NCBI GenBank assembly: GCA_964494475.1
Contig: CAZBRS010000041.1
Location: 1 to 55,772, forward strand
Length of the DNA stretch: 55,772 nt
From: CAZBRS01 sp964494475
GTDB taxonomy: Bacteria; Myxococcota_A; UBA9042; CAZBRS01
Direction: 5' to 3'
Made by a program: the position numbers and the translations under genes. Positions 24,517 to 32,162 of the stretch are shown piece by piece; positions within the stretch are counted from its first letter, which is position 1; every line of letters starts with the position of its first letter. The notes under the pieces are model-generated. The model ran no database searches. It was not told the origin of the DNA and was given only the letters and a program-made list of their open reading frames with translations.

Positions 24517-25274
24517 ACACTGCGCTGCTGCTGGCCCTGGCGGCCCTGCTGGCGCCCGGTTTCGAGCCGGCCATGACGGCCGCGGGCATGGCCCACTGGA
24601 CGGAGCAGCCCGTGGGCTACCGCCTGCACCAGGCGGGCAGCGACGACCTCTCCGACGGCAGCGACCTGGCCGCCGCGCGTGCCTCGTTCGACACCTGGAG
24701 CCACCTGCCCTCGGCCGACTTCGCGTTCCGCTTCGACGGCCTCACCAACCAGACGGCCACGGCGGGCAGCGAGGGCAGCGAGGGCACCAACCTGGTGGTC
24801 TGGCGCGAGAACCCGGCCGAGTGGGTGGCCGACGGCAACAGCCCGCTCTACTACGCCGTCACGACCCTCAGCTTCGACCGGTGCTCGGGGGCGCTGGTCG
24901 ACGCCGACATCGAGGTGAACGGCGGCTACCACAGCTTCTCGACCTCCGACACGGCCGTGTCGGTCGACATCCAGAACGTGCTCACCCACGAGGTGGGGCA
25001 CGTGGTGGGCCTCGACCACTCCAACGATCCCCTGTCGACCATGTTCGCGCGCGCGGGCTCCGGCGAGCTCGGCATGCGCACCCTCACCGACGACGACCGC
25101 GCGGGCGTGGCCTACCTCTACCCCAAGGACGCCGATCCCCCCTGGCTCGAGCAGCACGACGACTGCGGGGGCGGCTGCTCCGTGGGCTGGCGTCGCTCCG
25201 GCTCCGCGGTGTGGGTCGGGGTGCTCGCTGGGCTGGTCGGCCTCGCGCTCGGCCGCCGCCGGGCCCGCCCATGA
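24513..25274 (+). CDS. Matrixin-family metalloprotease with C-terminal anchor (1)
   Basis: 253 residues. Secreted metzincin with the zinc site HEVGHVVGLDH (H159, E160, H163, H169) and a Met-turn LSTMFAR, so the catalytic site looks intact. It begins with a hydrophobic signal segment after GTG 24513, which overlaps the previous TGA. The C-terminus has CGGGCSVGW followed by a hydrophobic helix and RRRAR, a MYXO-CTERM-like sorting tail, so it should end up on the cell surface. No long propeptide is visible. It is followed by a second matrixin in a 4-nt overlap. Confidence 0.85.
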   Translation: MNTALLLALAALLAPGFEPAMTAAGMAHWTEQPVGYRLHQAGSDDLSDGSDLAAARASFDTWSHLPSADFAFRFDGLTNQTATAGSEGSEGTNLVVWRENPAEWVADGNSPLYYAVTTLSFDRCSGALVDADIEVNGGYHSFSTSDTAVSVDIQNVLTHEVGHVVGLDHSNDPLSTMFARAGSGELGMRTLTDDDRAGVAYLYPKDADPPWLEQHDDCGGGCSVGWRRSGSAVWVGVLAGLVGLALGRRRARP

Positions 25275-26122
25275 CGGCCGCGACCCTGCTGCTGCTCGCC
25301 ACCCTGGCCCCGGCCTGGGCCCCCTACACCACCAGCGTGGGCGCCACGGTGCACTGGGACACGGCCACCTTCTGCTACGAGGTGGGCGACAACGTGCCCG
25401 AAGCGTGGCCCGTGGCCGACGTCGAGGCGCTGGTGCAGGGCTCGCTCGAGGCCTGGACCACCCTGGCGTGCGCGCCCAAGGTGCTGCGCTACGACGGGCG
25501 GGTCGACGAGCGGGCCGTCGATCCCGCCACGGGCAGCGGCACCACGCTCGTCTGGATCGACGCCGCCGCCAACTGGCGCTGGAGCCCCACGGCCTACGCC
25601 ATGACCACGCTCACCGCCCGGCGCTCCGACGGCGTGATCCTCGACGCCGATCTCGAGGTCAACGTGGGCGGGCACGACTTCTCGCTGACCGACGAGTGCC
25701 CCGTTGACCGCGTCGACCTCAGGAACACGCTCACCCACGAGGCCGGGCACCTGATGGGCCTCGACCACTCGCAGGAGCCCGAGGCCACCCTGTTCGGCGC
25801 AGCCGACCCGGGCACCACCTTCATGCGCGACCTGTCCGACGACGACGTGGCGGGCTACTGCTGGCTGGCGGCCACCTTCCCGCCCACCGAGCAGGTGGCC
25901 CCGTGCGCGCCCCCCGGGCCCGATCAGGCGGGCCTCGAGGTGGTCGAGGAGCCCGACGTCCTCTTGGCCGACGAGGCCCGAGCCGAGTCCGGCGAGGTCA
26001 CCGAGGGCGAAGGGGGCGCGGGAGGCTGCGGGATGGGCAACGGGGGCCGGGGCGGGGCGCTCGCCGTGGGGTTCGTCCTGCTGGCGCTGCTCAGCCGAGC
26101 AGGCTCTCGTACCAGGCCTTGA
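25271..26122 (+). CDS. Matrixin-family metalloprotease with C-terminal anchor (2)
   Basis: 283 residues, paralogous to the gene just upstream. Signal peptide MTAATLLLLATLAPAWAP; zinc site HEAGHLMGLDH (H156, E157, H160, H166). Extra Cys residues (TFCYEVGD, LACAPK, DDECPVD) may form disulfides. A Glu-rich linker leads to GGAGGCGMGNGGRGG, a hydrophobic helix and SRTR, again a MYXO-CTERM-like tail. ATG 25271 overlaps the previous stop (ATGA). Its last 32 bp overlap the convergent hydrolase gene. Target proteins unknown. Confidence 0.85.
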   Translation: MTAATLLLLATLAPAWAPYTTSVGATVHWDTATFCYEVGDNVPEAWPVADVEALVQGSLEAWTTLACAPKVLRYDGRVDERAVDPATGSGTTLVWIDAAANWRWSPTAYAMTTLTARRSDGVILDADLEVNVGGHDFSLTDECPVDRVDLRNTLTHEAGHLMGLDHSQEPEATLFGAADPGTTFMRDLSDDDVAGYCWLAATFPPTEQVAPCAPPGPDQAGLEVVEEPDVLLADEARAESGEVTEGEGGAGGCGMGNGGRGGALAVGFVLLALLSRAGSRTRP

Positions 26123-26924
26123 GGTCGGCGTAGACGCGCTTGCGGTCGACCTCGTTCAGGCACTCGTGGTAGAACCCCTCGTATTCCTTGTACTCCTTGC
26201 GGGGCGCCGAGAGCGTCTCGAAGAAGATCTTGTTGGTGCGCGGGTCGACCAGGCGGTCGTCGGTGCCCTGCAGCATGAGCACGGGGTACGCCGCCTCGAA
26301 GGGGCGGGCCAGCACCTCGTTCTGCGCCCGGATCGACTCGGTGTACCAGCGCGCGGTGGCGTTCTTCAACACCAGCGGGTCCTGCTCGTAGGCCTGGCAG
26401 ACGGCGCGGTCGTGCGTGAGCGTGTAGGGGTCGATGCCCGAGGGCAGGCCCAGCGTGGGCACCAGGCGGCTGGCCACCTCGCCGGCCAGGCGCTTCCAGA
26501 GGGGCACCTGCACCACGAAGCGCAGGCCCGGCGACGAGAGCACCACCGACTTGGGCTGGTAGCCGGTCTTCTTCAGGAAATACGTGGTGATGAGCCCGCC
26601 CTGGCTGTGACCGAGCAGGTGCGCCTGCTCGACCCCCTCCTGCAGCTTCAGGTAGGCCAGGGCGGCCTGGTAGTCCTCGACGTAGTCGTCGTAGCTGTCG
26701 ATGGCCCCGCGGCCGCCCTCGGAGCGTCCGTAGCCGCGGAAGTCGAAGGCGAACACGCTGAGGTGCAGCTCGTTCAGGAAGGCCGCCACCTCGCCGTAGC
26801 GCTCGAAGTGCTCGCCGAAGCCGTGGGCCACGACGACCCAACCGCGCGGCGCCTTGTCGCGCCGGAGCCCCACGTGCAGGCGGTAGCTGTCGGGGCAGTC
26901 GACGAAGCCTTCCTCGAACATCAT
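26091..26924 (-). CDS. Alpha/beta hydrolase, monoacylglycerol lipase / lysophospholipase type
   Basis: 277 residues. Serine hydrolase with oxyanion region VVAHGFGEHFERYGEVAAFL, nucleophile elbow LLGHSQGGLI (S107), acid GTDDRLVD (near D222/D226) and catalytic His FYHECLNE (H253). The HGxGEHxxRY pattern is characteristic of the hydrolase_4/monoglyceride-lipase group that cleaves monoacylglycerols or lysophospholipids. Cytoplasmic, with no signal peptide. Two ATGs stand in tandem (26924 and 26921) behind a GAGGGGG ribosome-binding site. Convergent with the second matrixin and divergent from the lipoprotein gene at 27068. Confidence 0.85.
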   Translation of the reverse strand: MMFEEGFVDCPDSYRLHVGLRRDKAPRGWVVVAHGFGEHFERYGEVAAFLNELHLSVFAFDFRGYGRSEGGRGAIDSYDDYVEDYQAALAYLKLQEGVEQAHLLGHSQGGLITTYFLKKTGYQPKSVVLSSPGLRFVVQVPLWKRLAGEVASRLVPTLGLPSGIDPYTLTHDRAVCQAYEQDPLVLKNATARWYTESIRAQNEVLARPFEAAYPVLMLQGTDDRLVDPRTNKIFFETLSAPRKEYKEYEGFYHECLNEVDRKRVYADLKAWYESLLG

Positions 26925-26993
26925 GACGCACCCCCTCGGTTGCCGAACACGAAACCTGTCCTCGTCGCAGCCTGCATGGCGCCTGGGGTTCCA

Positions 26994-27021
26994 TTGACAG
27001 GTCAACGGGTTTCGCTACACT
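26994..27021 (+). promoter_or_regulatory. Sigma-70 promoter of the 662-residue lipoprotein gene
   Basis: Consensus TTGACA at 26994-26999 and TACACT at 27016-27021, with a 16-bp spacer. Start codon at 27068 leaves a leader of about 40 nt. Confidence 0.6.
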
Positions 27022-27067
27022 AGACCAGACGCCGGGTCCTTTCAACCTCAAAACGAGGCACGGCCCC

Positions 27068-29056
27068 ATGAAGATCGGTTGGAAGCTCGCGACAATGTTC
27101 GCGTTGTTGGCGGTGGCCGGGTGCGGGTCGGCCGAGAGCGAGTCGGTCGACGCCGGCTGCGTCGGGCTGTTCTGCGACTACGACACCGTCGACGCGGTCG
27201 ACGCCGTGCCCGAGGTCGAGCCCGAGGTCGAGGCCGACGTGGCCAAGCCGGGCGGCCACCTCGCCTTCGTCGATCAGTTCGGCGACGACCAGAAGACGTG
27301 CGTGCAGAAGGACGTGTGCACGTTCAACGTGTCGTTCCAGAGCGAGCGCAGCCTGCGCGTCAAGTACACCGTCGAGGGCGAGCCGCAGGAGAACGCGGCC
27401 ATCGTCTACACCGTCATCGAAGACCCCGACTCGCTCGGCAAGATGGCCGTGGGCACCGTCTACAGCGGCCCCACGGGCGAGGCCAGCGGCACGGTCAAGG
27501 TCGTCAGCCAGATCAACGGCACGTTCAAGGTCAAGGCCACCGTCTACGGCAACCCGGGCGTCGAGCCCCTCTACTTCGTCATCAACGCGGCGGCCAAGAT
27601 CGACGCCTTCCTGACCGTCAGCTTCATCTACAACGGCTCCAAGCTCTTCGACGGCGTCACGGTCTACCTGTTCAAGAGCTCGTCGCCCACCGCCGCCGAC
27701 ATCGCGTGCGGCGACATCGACAAGCTCGAGCTGCCCACGGCCGACCTGCAGAAGGGCCCGCACCAGCTGTCGCAGACCGCCAAGTTCACCATGCTGCCCG
27801 GCCTCGAAGACGAGATGGAGCAGTTCTACACCATCGTGGCCCGCGGCGAGATGGTCGACTCGACCCCCATCGCCTGGGGCTGCAACGATCTCGACGGCCA
27901 CGTGCTGTTCACGTCGTCGAAGCACGTCACCATCACGCTGAAGGACATCCCGCCGCGCATCGTCGGCAAGTACGACATCCAGACGCAGATGGACCTCGTG
28001 AGCGCGTTGCCCGACAACGTGCAGATCATCGTCAACTTCATCCTCGACTTCTTCGAGAGCCCGTCGGCCTCGCTTCTGCTGCTGGCCTGCGAGCTGGGGG
28101 GCGGCACGCTCGGAGACTTCTGTGGCTGGGTCTTCTCGGACCCCGACGAGCCCAGCATCTACGAGCTGACGACCATGGGCAACATCATCCTCGAGATCAT
28201 CGACTCGTTCCTCTCGGCGGCCGTCGAGAACTGGACGGGCACCGACATCTTCGGCATCGGCGAAGACGTGCGCGACATCATCAAGGAGCTCACGCTCATC
28301 GCCACCTTCGACATCAAGTGCGAGCCCGACGAGAACGGCTTCATCCCCCAGAGCTGCACGTCGGCGTCGTGGCACACCGTGTCGATCCGCTGGCGCTACG
28401 GCCTCGAGTGCCCGCCCAACGACGACAACTGCGGCAAGATCAACTTCAACATCCAGGCCATCGGGCAAGATGTGGTGCTGTCGTCGTTCCCGGCCACGCT
28501 CATGTACACGGGCGAGCACAGCGAGCTCACCATCGGCGAGCACTCGCTGCTCATCAAGTACGGCCAGCTCATCAACTACATCCTGCAGAAGTTCGTGCTG
28601 CCGCGCGTGTTCGGCGACGGCTCCGACGGCCTGCCGGTCGTCGACAGCTACGAAAAGCTCTTCCTCAGCCTGCTGGGCGGCGGAAAGCAGTGCCTGCAGC
28701 CCTCGCCCAGCCAGCCGGGCTGCTGCCAGGTCTTCGCCGACAGCGTCTTCGGCCAGACGGGCTCGGTGGCCACCGGCGCCCTGGTGACCGCCTGCGATGC
28801 CCTGGTGCAGCTCGGCTCGGCCTACCTCGAGCAGGTGCTCGTGGGCCTCGACGCCACCACGGGCGACACCTTCAAGCTCTCGACCCGCGACGGCCTGCCC
28901 TGCAAGCTCTACGACCTGAACGCCGACCAGAAGATCGACGCCTGGGGCAAGAAGGAGCCCCTGTCCGAGCGCTGCCTCTGGGATCTCGACATCAACGTGT
29001 TCGGCGCCTTCGTCGACATCGACAAGAACAACTTCTACGGGTCCGAGCACCAGTAA
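27068..29056 (+). CDS. Lipoprotein of unknown function (large paralogue)
   Basis: 662 residues. Signal peptide MKIGWKLATMFALLAVAGC with lipobox Cys, then a short Asp/Val/Glu linker. Residues about 60-300 form a domain shared with the lipoprotein at 34333: FVDQFGDDQKTCVQKDVC, DGVTVYLFKSSSPTAADIAC, AKFTMLPGLEDEMEQFYTIV and GCNDLDGHV. Residues about 300-662 are unique, with hydrophobic helices and paired Cys, ending with Asp-rich DLNADQKIDAWG and DIDKNNFYG that look like dockerin/EF-hand-type calcium loops. No database family recognised. AT-containing codons are rare, as in neighbours. Confidence 0.7.
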   Translation: MKIGWKLATMFALLAVAGCGSAESESVDAGCVGLFCDYDTVDAVDAVPEVEPEVEADVAKPGGHLAFVDQFGDDQKTCVQKDVCTFNVSFQSERSLRVKYTVEGEPQENAAIVYTVIEDPDSLGKMAVGTVYSGPTGEASGTVKVVSQINGTFKVKATVYGNPGVEPLYFVINAAAKIDAFLTVSFIYNGSKLFDGVTVYLFKSSSPTAADIACGDIDKLELPTADLQKGPHQLSQTAKFTMLPGLEDEMEQFYTIVARGEMVDSTPIAWGCNDLDGHVLFTSSKHVTITLKDIPPRIVGKYDIQTQMDLVSALPDNVQIIVNFILDFFESPSASLLLLACELGGGTLGDFCGWVFSDPDEPSIYELTTMGNIILEIIDSFLSAAVENWTGTDIFGIGEDVRDIIKELTLIATFDIKCEPDENGFIPQSCTSASWHTVSIRWRYGLECPPNDDNCGKINFNIQAIGQDVVLSSFPATLMYTGEHSELTIGEHSLLIKYGQLINYILQKFVLPRVFGDGSDGLPVVDSYEKLFLSLLGGGKQCLQPSPSQPGCCQVFADSVFGQTGSVATGALVTACDALVQLGSAYLEQVLVGLDATTGDTFKLSTRDGLPCKLYDLNADQKIDAWGKKEPLSERCLWDLDINVFGAFVDIDKNNFYGSEHQ

Positions 29057-29131
29057 GGGCGCGGCGCGCTCCTGTCGCGCGGCATGGACGTCGGCGCGCT
29101 CGTGGGCTTCCGTCCAGTCTTGCGGAAATGG

Positions 29132-29160
29132 TTGATGAACACGACGCAAGGCGTTACTTT
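29132..29160 (+). promoter_or_regulatory. Sigma-70-like promoter of the AbiE operon
   Basis: TTGATG at 29132-29137 and TACTTT at 29155-29160, spacer 17 bp, followed by an AT-rich TATAC. The AbiEi start codon is at 29188 with GGAG at about 29174-29177. Nothing else is seen in the 130 bp after the lipoprotein gene. Confidence 0.45.
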
Positions 29161-29187
29161 ATACGGGCGATTCCGGAGCAACGATCC

Positions 29188-29970
29188 ATGGACATCGGAA
29201 GCTACGTGGACGACCTGGTTGGGACCGGCCGGTATCACTTCACGACCGGCGACGCCGCTTCGGCGCTCGGATCCTCGCTCGAGGCCGTTCGCGCCGCCAT
29301 CCGGCGCCTGCGCGCGAAGGGTCGCTTGGCGACGCCGCACCGTGGCTTCCACGTCGTCGTGCCCCCCGAGTACCGGGGGCTCGGGTGCCTGCCTGCGGAG
29401 CAGTTCGTTCCGCAACTGATGCAGTACCTTGGCGTGCCGTACTACGTCGGCGTGCTCTCGGCGGCGAGCCTTCACGGCGCGGCCCACCAGGCGCCCATGG
29501 TGTTCCAAGTGGTCGTCGCCGACAACCGGCCTGCCATCCGATGCGGTCGCGTGAAGGTCCAGTTCATCGCCCGCGGCAACGCCGCTGTGATCCCGACAGT
29601 GCAGCGGAACACGGCGAGAGGTGTCCTTCTGGTCTCTACCATCGAAGCGACCGCGTTCGACCTGGTGGGCTATCCCGGTCACGCCGGCGGTCTGTCCAAC
29701 GTCGCGACGATCCTCGGCGAATTGATAGAGACCGTGGATGCGGACAGGCTTGTCGAAGAAGTCGAGCGCGCCCCTTTGCCCTGGGCCCAACGCCTCGGCT
29801 ACCTGCTGGAGCGCGTTGAAGCAGAGGATCTGGCGGCCCGGCTCTTCGACGTCGTGGACGATCGAGCCCGGGACTACGTCCCGCTCCGGGCAAGGAAAGC
29901 CTGCGCAGGTACGCCCCGCGACCGCCGTTGGCGGCTACTCGTGAACGACGACGTGGAGGCCGAACTGTGA
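29188..29970 (+). CDS. AbiEi-type antitoxin
   Basis: 260 residues. Type IV toxin-antitoxin repressor/antitoxin. The N-terminal winged helix-turn-helix is FTTGDAASALGSSLEAVRAA followed by IRRLRAKGRLATPHRGFHVV. The AbiEi central domain follows: PYYVGVLSAASLHGAAHQAP, with VFQVVVADNRPAIRCGRVKV. The motif STIEATAFDLVGYPGHAGGL is highly characteristic of this family. It normally represses its own promoter by binding inverted repeats and neutralises AbiEii without direct complex formation. Start ATG 29188; an earlier ATG at 29129 lies upstream of the promoter. The toxin gene overlaps its stop by GTGA. Confidence 0.85.
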   Translation: MDIGSYVDDLVGTGRYHFTTGDAASALGSSLEAVRAAIRRLRAKGRLATPHRGFHVVVPPEYRGLGCLPAEQFVPQLMQYLGVPYYVGVLSAASLHGAAHQAPMVFQVVVADNRPAIRCGRVKVQFIARGNAAVIPTVQRNTARGVLLVSTIEATAFDLVGYPGHAGGLSNVATILGELIETVDADRLVEEVERAPLPWAQRLGYLLERVEAEDLAARLFDVVDDRARDYVPLRARKACAGTPRDRRWRLLVNDDVEAEL

Positions 29971-30782
29971 TCCCCTTCGACTACATCACCGAGTGGCGTG
30001 CGCAGACTCCGTGGACGACCGACGCGCAGGTGGAGCAGGACCTGATACTGACACGTGCCGTGGTCTCCATGTTCTCGGACGCGACGGTGGCCGACCACCT
30101 GGCCTTCCGAGGAGGGACGGCGCTCTACAAGCTCTACCTCCGGCCGGCCGCGCGCTACTCCGAAGACATCGATCTGGTCCAGACCGTCGAAGGGCCCATC
30201 GGCGGCGTGCTCGACGCGATCCGCCGGACGCTCGATCCGTGGCTGGGCACGCCAAAGCGCGTGACGAAGGAAGGTCGAATCGTGCTCCTGTACCGCATGA
30301 CGTCCGAGGGGCAGCCCCCGATCGCCATGCGCCTCAAGGTGGAGATCAACTCCCGGGAGCACTTCACCGTGTACGGCCTCGAGCAGCGCGGGTTCGCTGT
30401 TTCGTCCCGCTGGTTCAACGGCTTCGCGAACGTGAAGACGTACCCGTTGGACGAGCTGCTCGGCACCAAGCTGCGCGCGCTCTACCAGCGGAAGAAGGGC
30501 CGAGACCTCTTCGATCTGTTCATCGCAAGCCGGCGAGCCGAGGTCGACCCCGCCCGCGTGGTAGCCTGCTTCGAGCGGTATCTCGCCCACGACGGGCACC
30601 GCGTCACGCGCGCCGAGTTCGAGCAGAACCTGCGCGAGAAGCTCGCCGACGACGCGTTCCTGACGGACGTCCTGCCGCTGGTCTCGCCGGACGTCACGTG
30701 GAACGTCGACGACGCCGCGCGGTACGTGCTGGAGGACGTGCTGCCGCGCCTTCCCGGCGACCCGTGGAAGGGCGGCGCTTAG
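29967..30782 (+). CDS. AbiEii-type nucleotidyltransferase toxin
   Basis: 271 residues. Type IV toxin with the DNA-polymerase-beta-like fold (AbiEii/AbiGii/MenT family): FRGGTALYKLYL (G49, G50, T51), YSEDIDLVQ with the catalytic Asp pair D67/D69, LKVEINSREH, and the distal KLRALYQRKKGRDLFDLF. Family members transfer nucleotides, for example to tRNA acceptor stems, and cause reversible growth arrest during phage infection. All catalytic motifs are intact. GTG 29967 overlaps the antitoxin TGA. It ends 19 bp from the convergent ATPase gene. Confidence 0.9.
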   Translation: MIPFDYITEWRAQTPWTTDAQVEQDLILTRAVVSMFSDATVADHLAFRGGTALYKLYLRPAARYSEDIDLVQTVEGPIGGVLDAIRRTLDPWLGTPKRVTKEGRIVLLYRMTSEGQPPIAMRLKVEINSREHFTVYGLEQRGFAVSSRWFNGFANVKTYPLDELLGTKLRALYQRKKGRDLFDLFIASRRAEVDPARVVACFERYLAHDGHRVTRAEFEQNLREKLADDAFLTDVLPLVSPDVTWNVDDAARYVLEDVLPRLPGDPWKGGA

Positions 30783-30801
30783 CCTCCTTCCAAGAATCGT
30801 A

Positions 30802-32016
30802 CTACACCAACTGCGCCAGCAGCGTGCGCGCGGGCACGATGACGGGCCTCGTCGCTTCGAAGCAGTCGCGTTCGACGAAGGGCAGGTCGAGGGCAGCCTG
30901 GAAGGCGTAGTCGGCGCCGAGGGCCTGCTGGAAGCGCGCGAGGTGCGGCGAGAGCGCGGCGTTGCCCGAGCGCTTGACCTCGACCAGGAACCAGGGCCGG
31001 TCGTCGCGCGAGACCACGAAGTCGACCTCGCGCTTCTCCTTGTCGCGTAGGAAGTGCAGGTCGAACGTACCGAAGCCGTGGTCGGTCCAGAAGTGCACGG
31101 CCTTCAAGAGGGCCGAGGCGACCAGGCACTCGGCGCGAGCCCCGGGGTCGTCGACGCGGGACCAGTCCCACGGGTAGACCTTGGGCTCCTTGCGCAGAGA
31201 GCGCGCCACGTTCGGCACCCACGGGCGCAGCGTGAAGACCACGTAGAGCGCCTCGAGCAGGCTGAGCCAGCGGCGCACGCTGTCGACCGACGCGCCGACG
31301 GCGTTGGCGAGCGACGTGAGGTTCACGAGCCCCCCGGCCTGACGGCGAAGGACTTCGGCCAGCGTGGCGACCTGGGCGATCTCCTGCACGCGCGTCAGGT
31401 CGCGCACGTCTTCGCGCAGGGCTTGCTCGGCGCGCAAGCGCTGCCAGCGGTTCCAGAAGCGCGTGTCGGCGCGCACGAAGGGCTCGGGGAAGCCGCCGAA
31501 GCGCTCCAGCGCCGCGAAGCGCTCGTCGTCGAGGGCCCTCGGCTCGCGGTTCAGGGGTGCGTCGAGGAGGGTGGGCGAGACCAGTTCAGCCACAGAGAGA
31601 GGGTGCAGCCGATACGAGAAGTAGCGCCCCATCAGGCTGTCGCCGCCGCTGCGGAACACGTCGAGCCGGGCGCTGCCGGTGACGACCACGCGGACGGCGT
31701 CCTCCCAGGTGTCGAAGAACCCCTTCAGCAGATCCTTCCAGTGCCGGTACTTGTGAATCTCGTCGAACACGCACAGCGCCGGCTCGGGCAGCAGTCGCTC
31801 CAGGCCCGCCTGGGCAGCGATGGCCTCGACGCCAGCCAGCAGCACGCGGCGATGGTCGGGGTTGTCCCAGGTGAGGTACGTCGCATCGGAGCTCGAACCC
31901 GCGAGTCGACGAACGGCGGTCGTCTTGCCGACCTGGCGGGGCCCCGACAGGAAGAGCATCTGGCGTTCGACGGCCAGGTGGGCCGCCGCGGCGTTCTCGT
32001 ACAGGCGCTCGAGCAT
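30802..32016 (-). CDS. AAA+ ATPase with DUF4143 domain
   Basis: 404 residues. N-terminal AAA_14 domain with Walker A LSGPRQVGKTT (K31), Walker B LCVFDEIHKY (D85, E86) and sensor VVTGSARLDVF. A winged-helix segment (TSLANAVGASVDSVRRWLSL) follows. The C-terminal DUF4143 domain contains a PD-(D/E)xK-like core, EKREVDFVVSRDD then WFLVEVKRSG, suggesting a possible nuclease. These proteins are widespread, often horizontally moved and of unknown role. The gene has its own promoter and possible operator (32044-32082). Convergent with abiEii. Confidence 0.85.
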   Translation of the reverse strand: MLERLYENAAAAHLAVERQMLFLSGPRQVGKTTAVRRLAGSSSDATYLTWDNPDHRRVLLAGVEAIAAQAGLERLLPEPALCVFDEIHKYRHWKDLLKGFFDTWEDAVRVVVTGSARLDVFRSGGDSLMGRYFSYRLHPLSVAELVSPTLLDAPLNREPRALDDERFAALERFGGFPEPFVRADTRFWNRWQRLRAEQALREDVRDLTRVQEIAQVATLAEVLRRQAGGLVNLTSLANAVGASVDSVRRWLSLLEALYVVFTLRPWVPNVARSLRKEPKVYPWDWSRVDDPGARAECLVASALLKAVHFWTDHGFGTFDLHFLRDKEKREVDFVVSRDDRPWFLVEVKRSGNAALSPHLARFQQALGADYAFQAALDLPFVERDCFEATRPVIVPARTLLAQLV

Positions 32017-32018
32017 CT

Positions 32019-32082
32019 GACCATCCTACGGGATGTCGTAAATTGGTCGTGACCATTCTACGATAGGCCGTGGTTTGGTCAA
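32019..32082 (-). promoter_or_regulatory. Promoter/operator region of the AAA-DUF4143 gene
   Basis: On the minus strand TTGACC (32077-32082) and TAGAAT (32055-32060) are 16 bp apart. Just downstream, TGGTC-GT-GACCA (32044-32055) forms a dyad. The 12-mer GACCATYCTACG occurs twice on the plus strand, at 32019-32030 and 32051-32062. The repeats could be operator half-sites, or simply a second weaker -10-like copy. Confidence 0.4.
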
Positions 32083-32162
32083 GCGCCCGTGCTCGCTTCG
32101 CGATGGCCGCGACGAGCGATTCGCTCTATGATCCGTACACCTCGACCGGATCGCGGGGAGCC

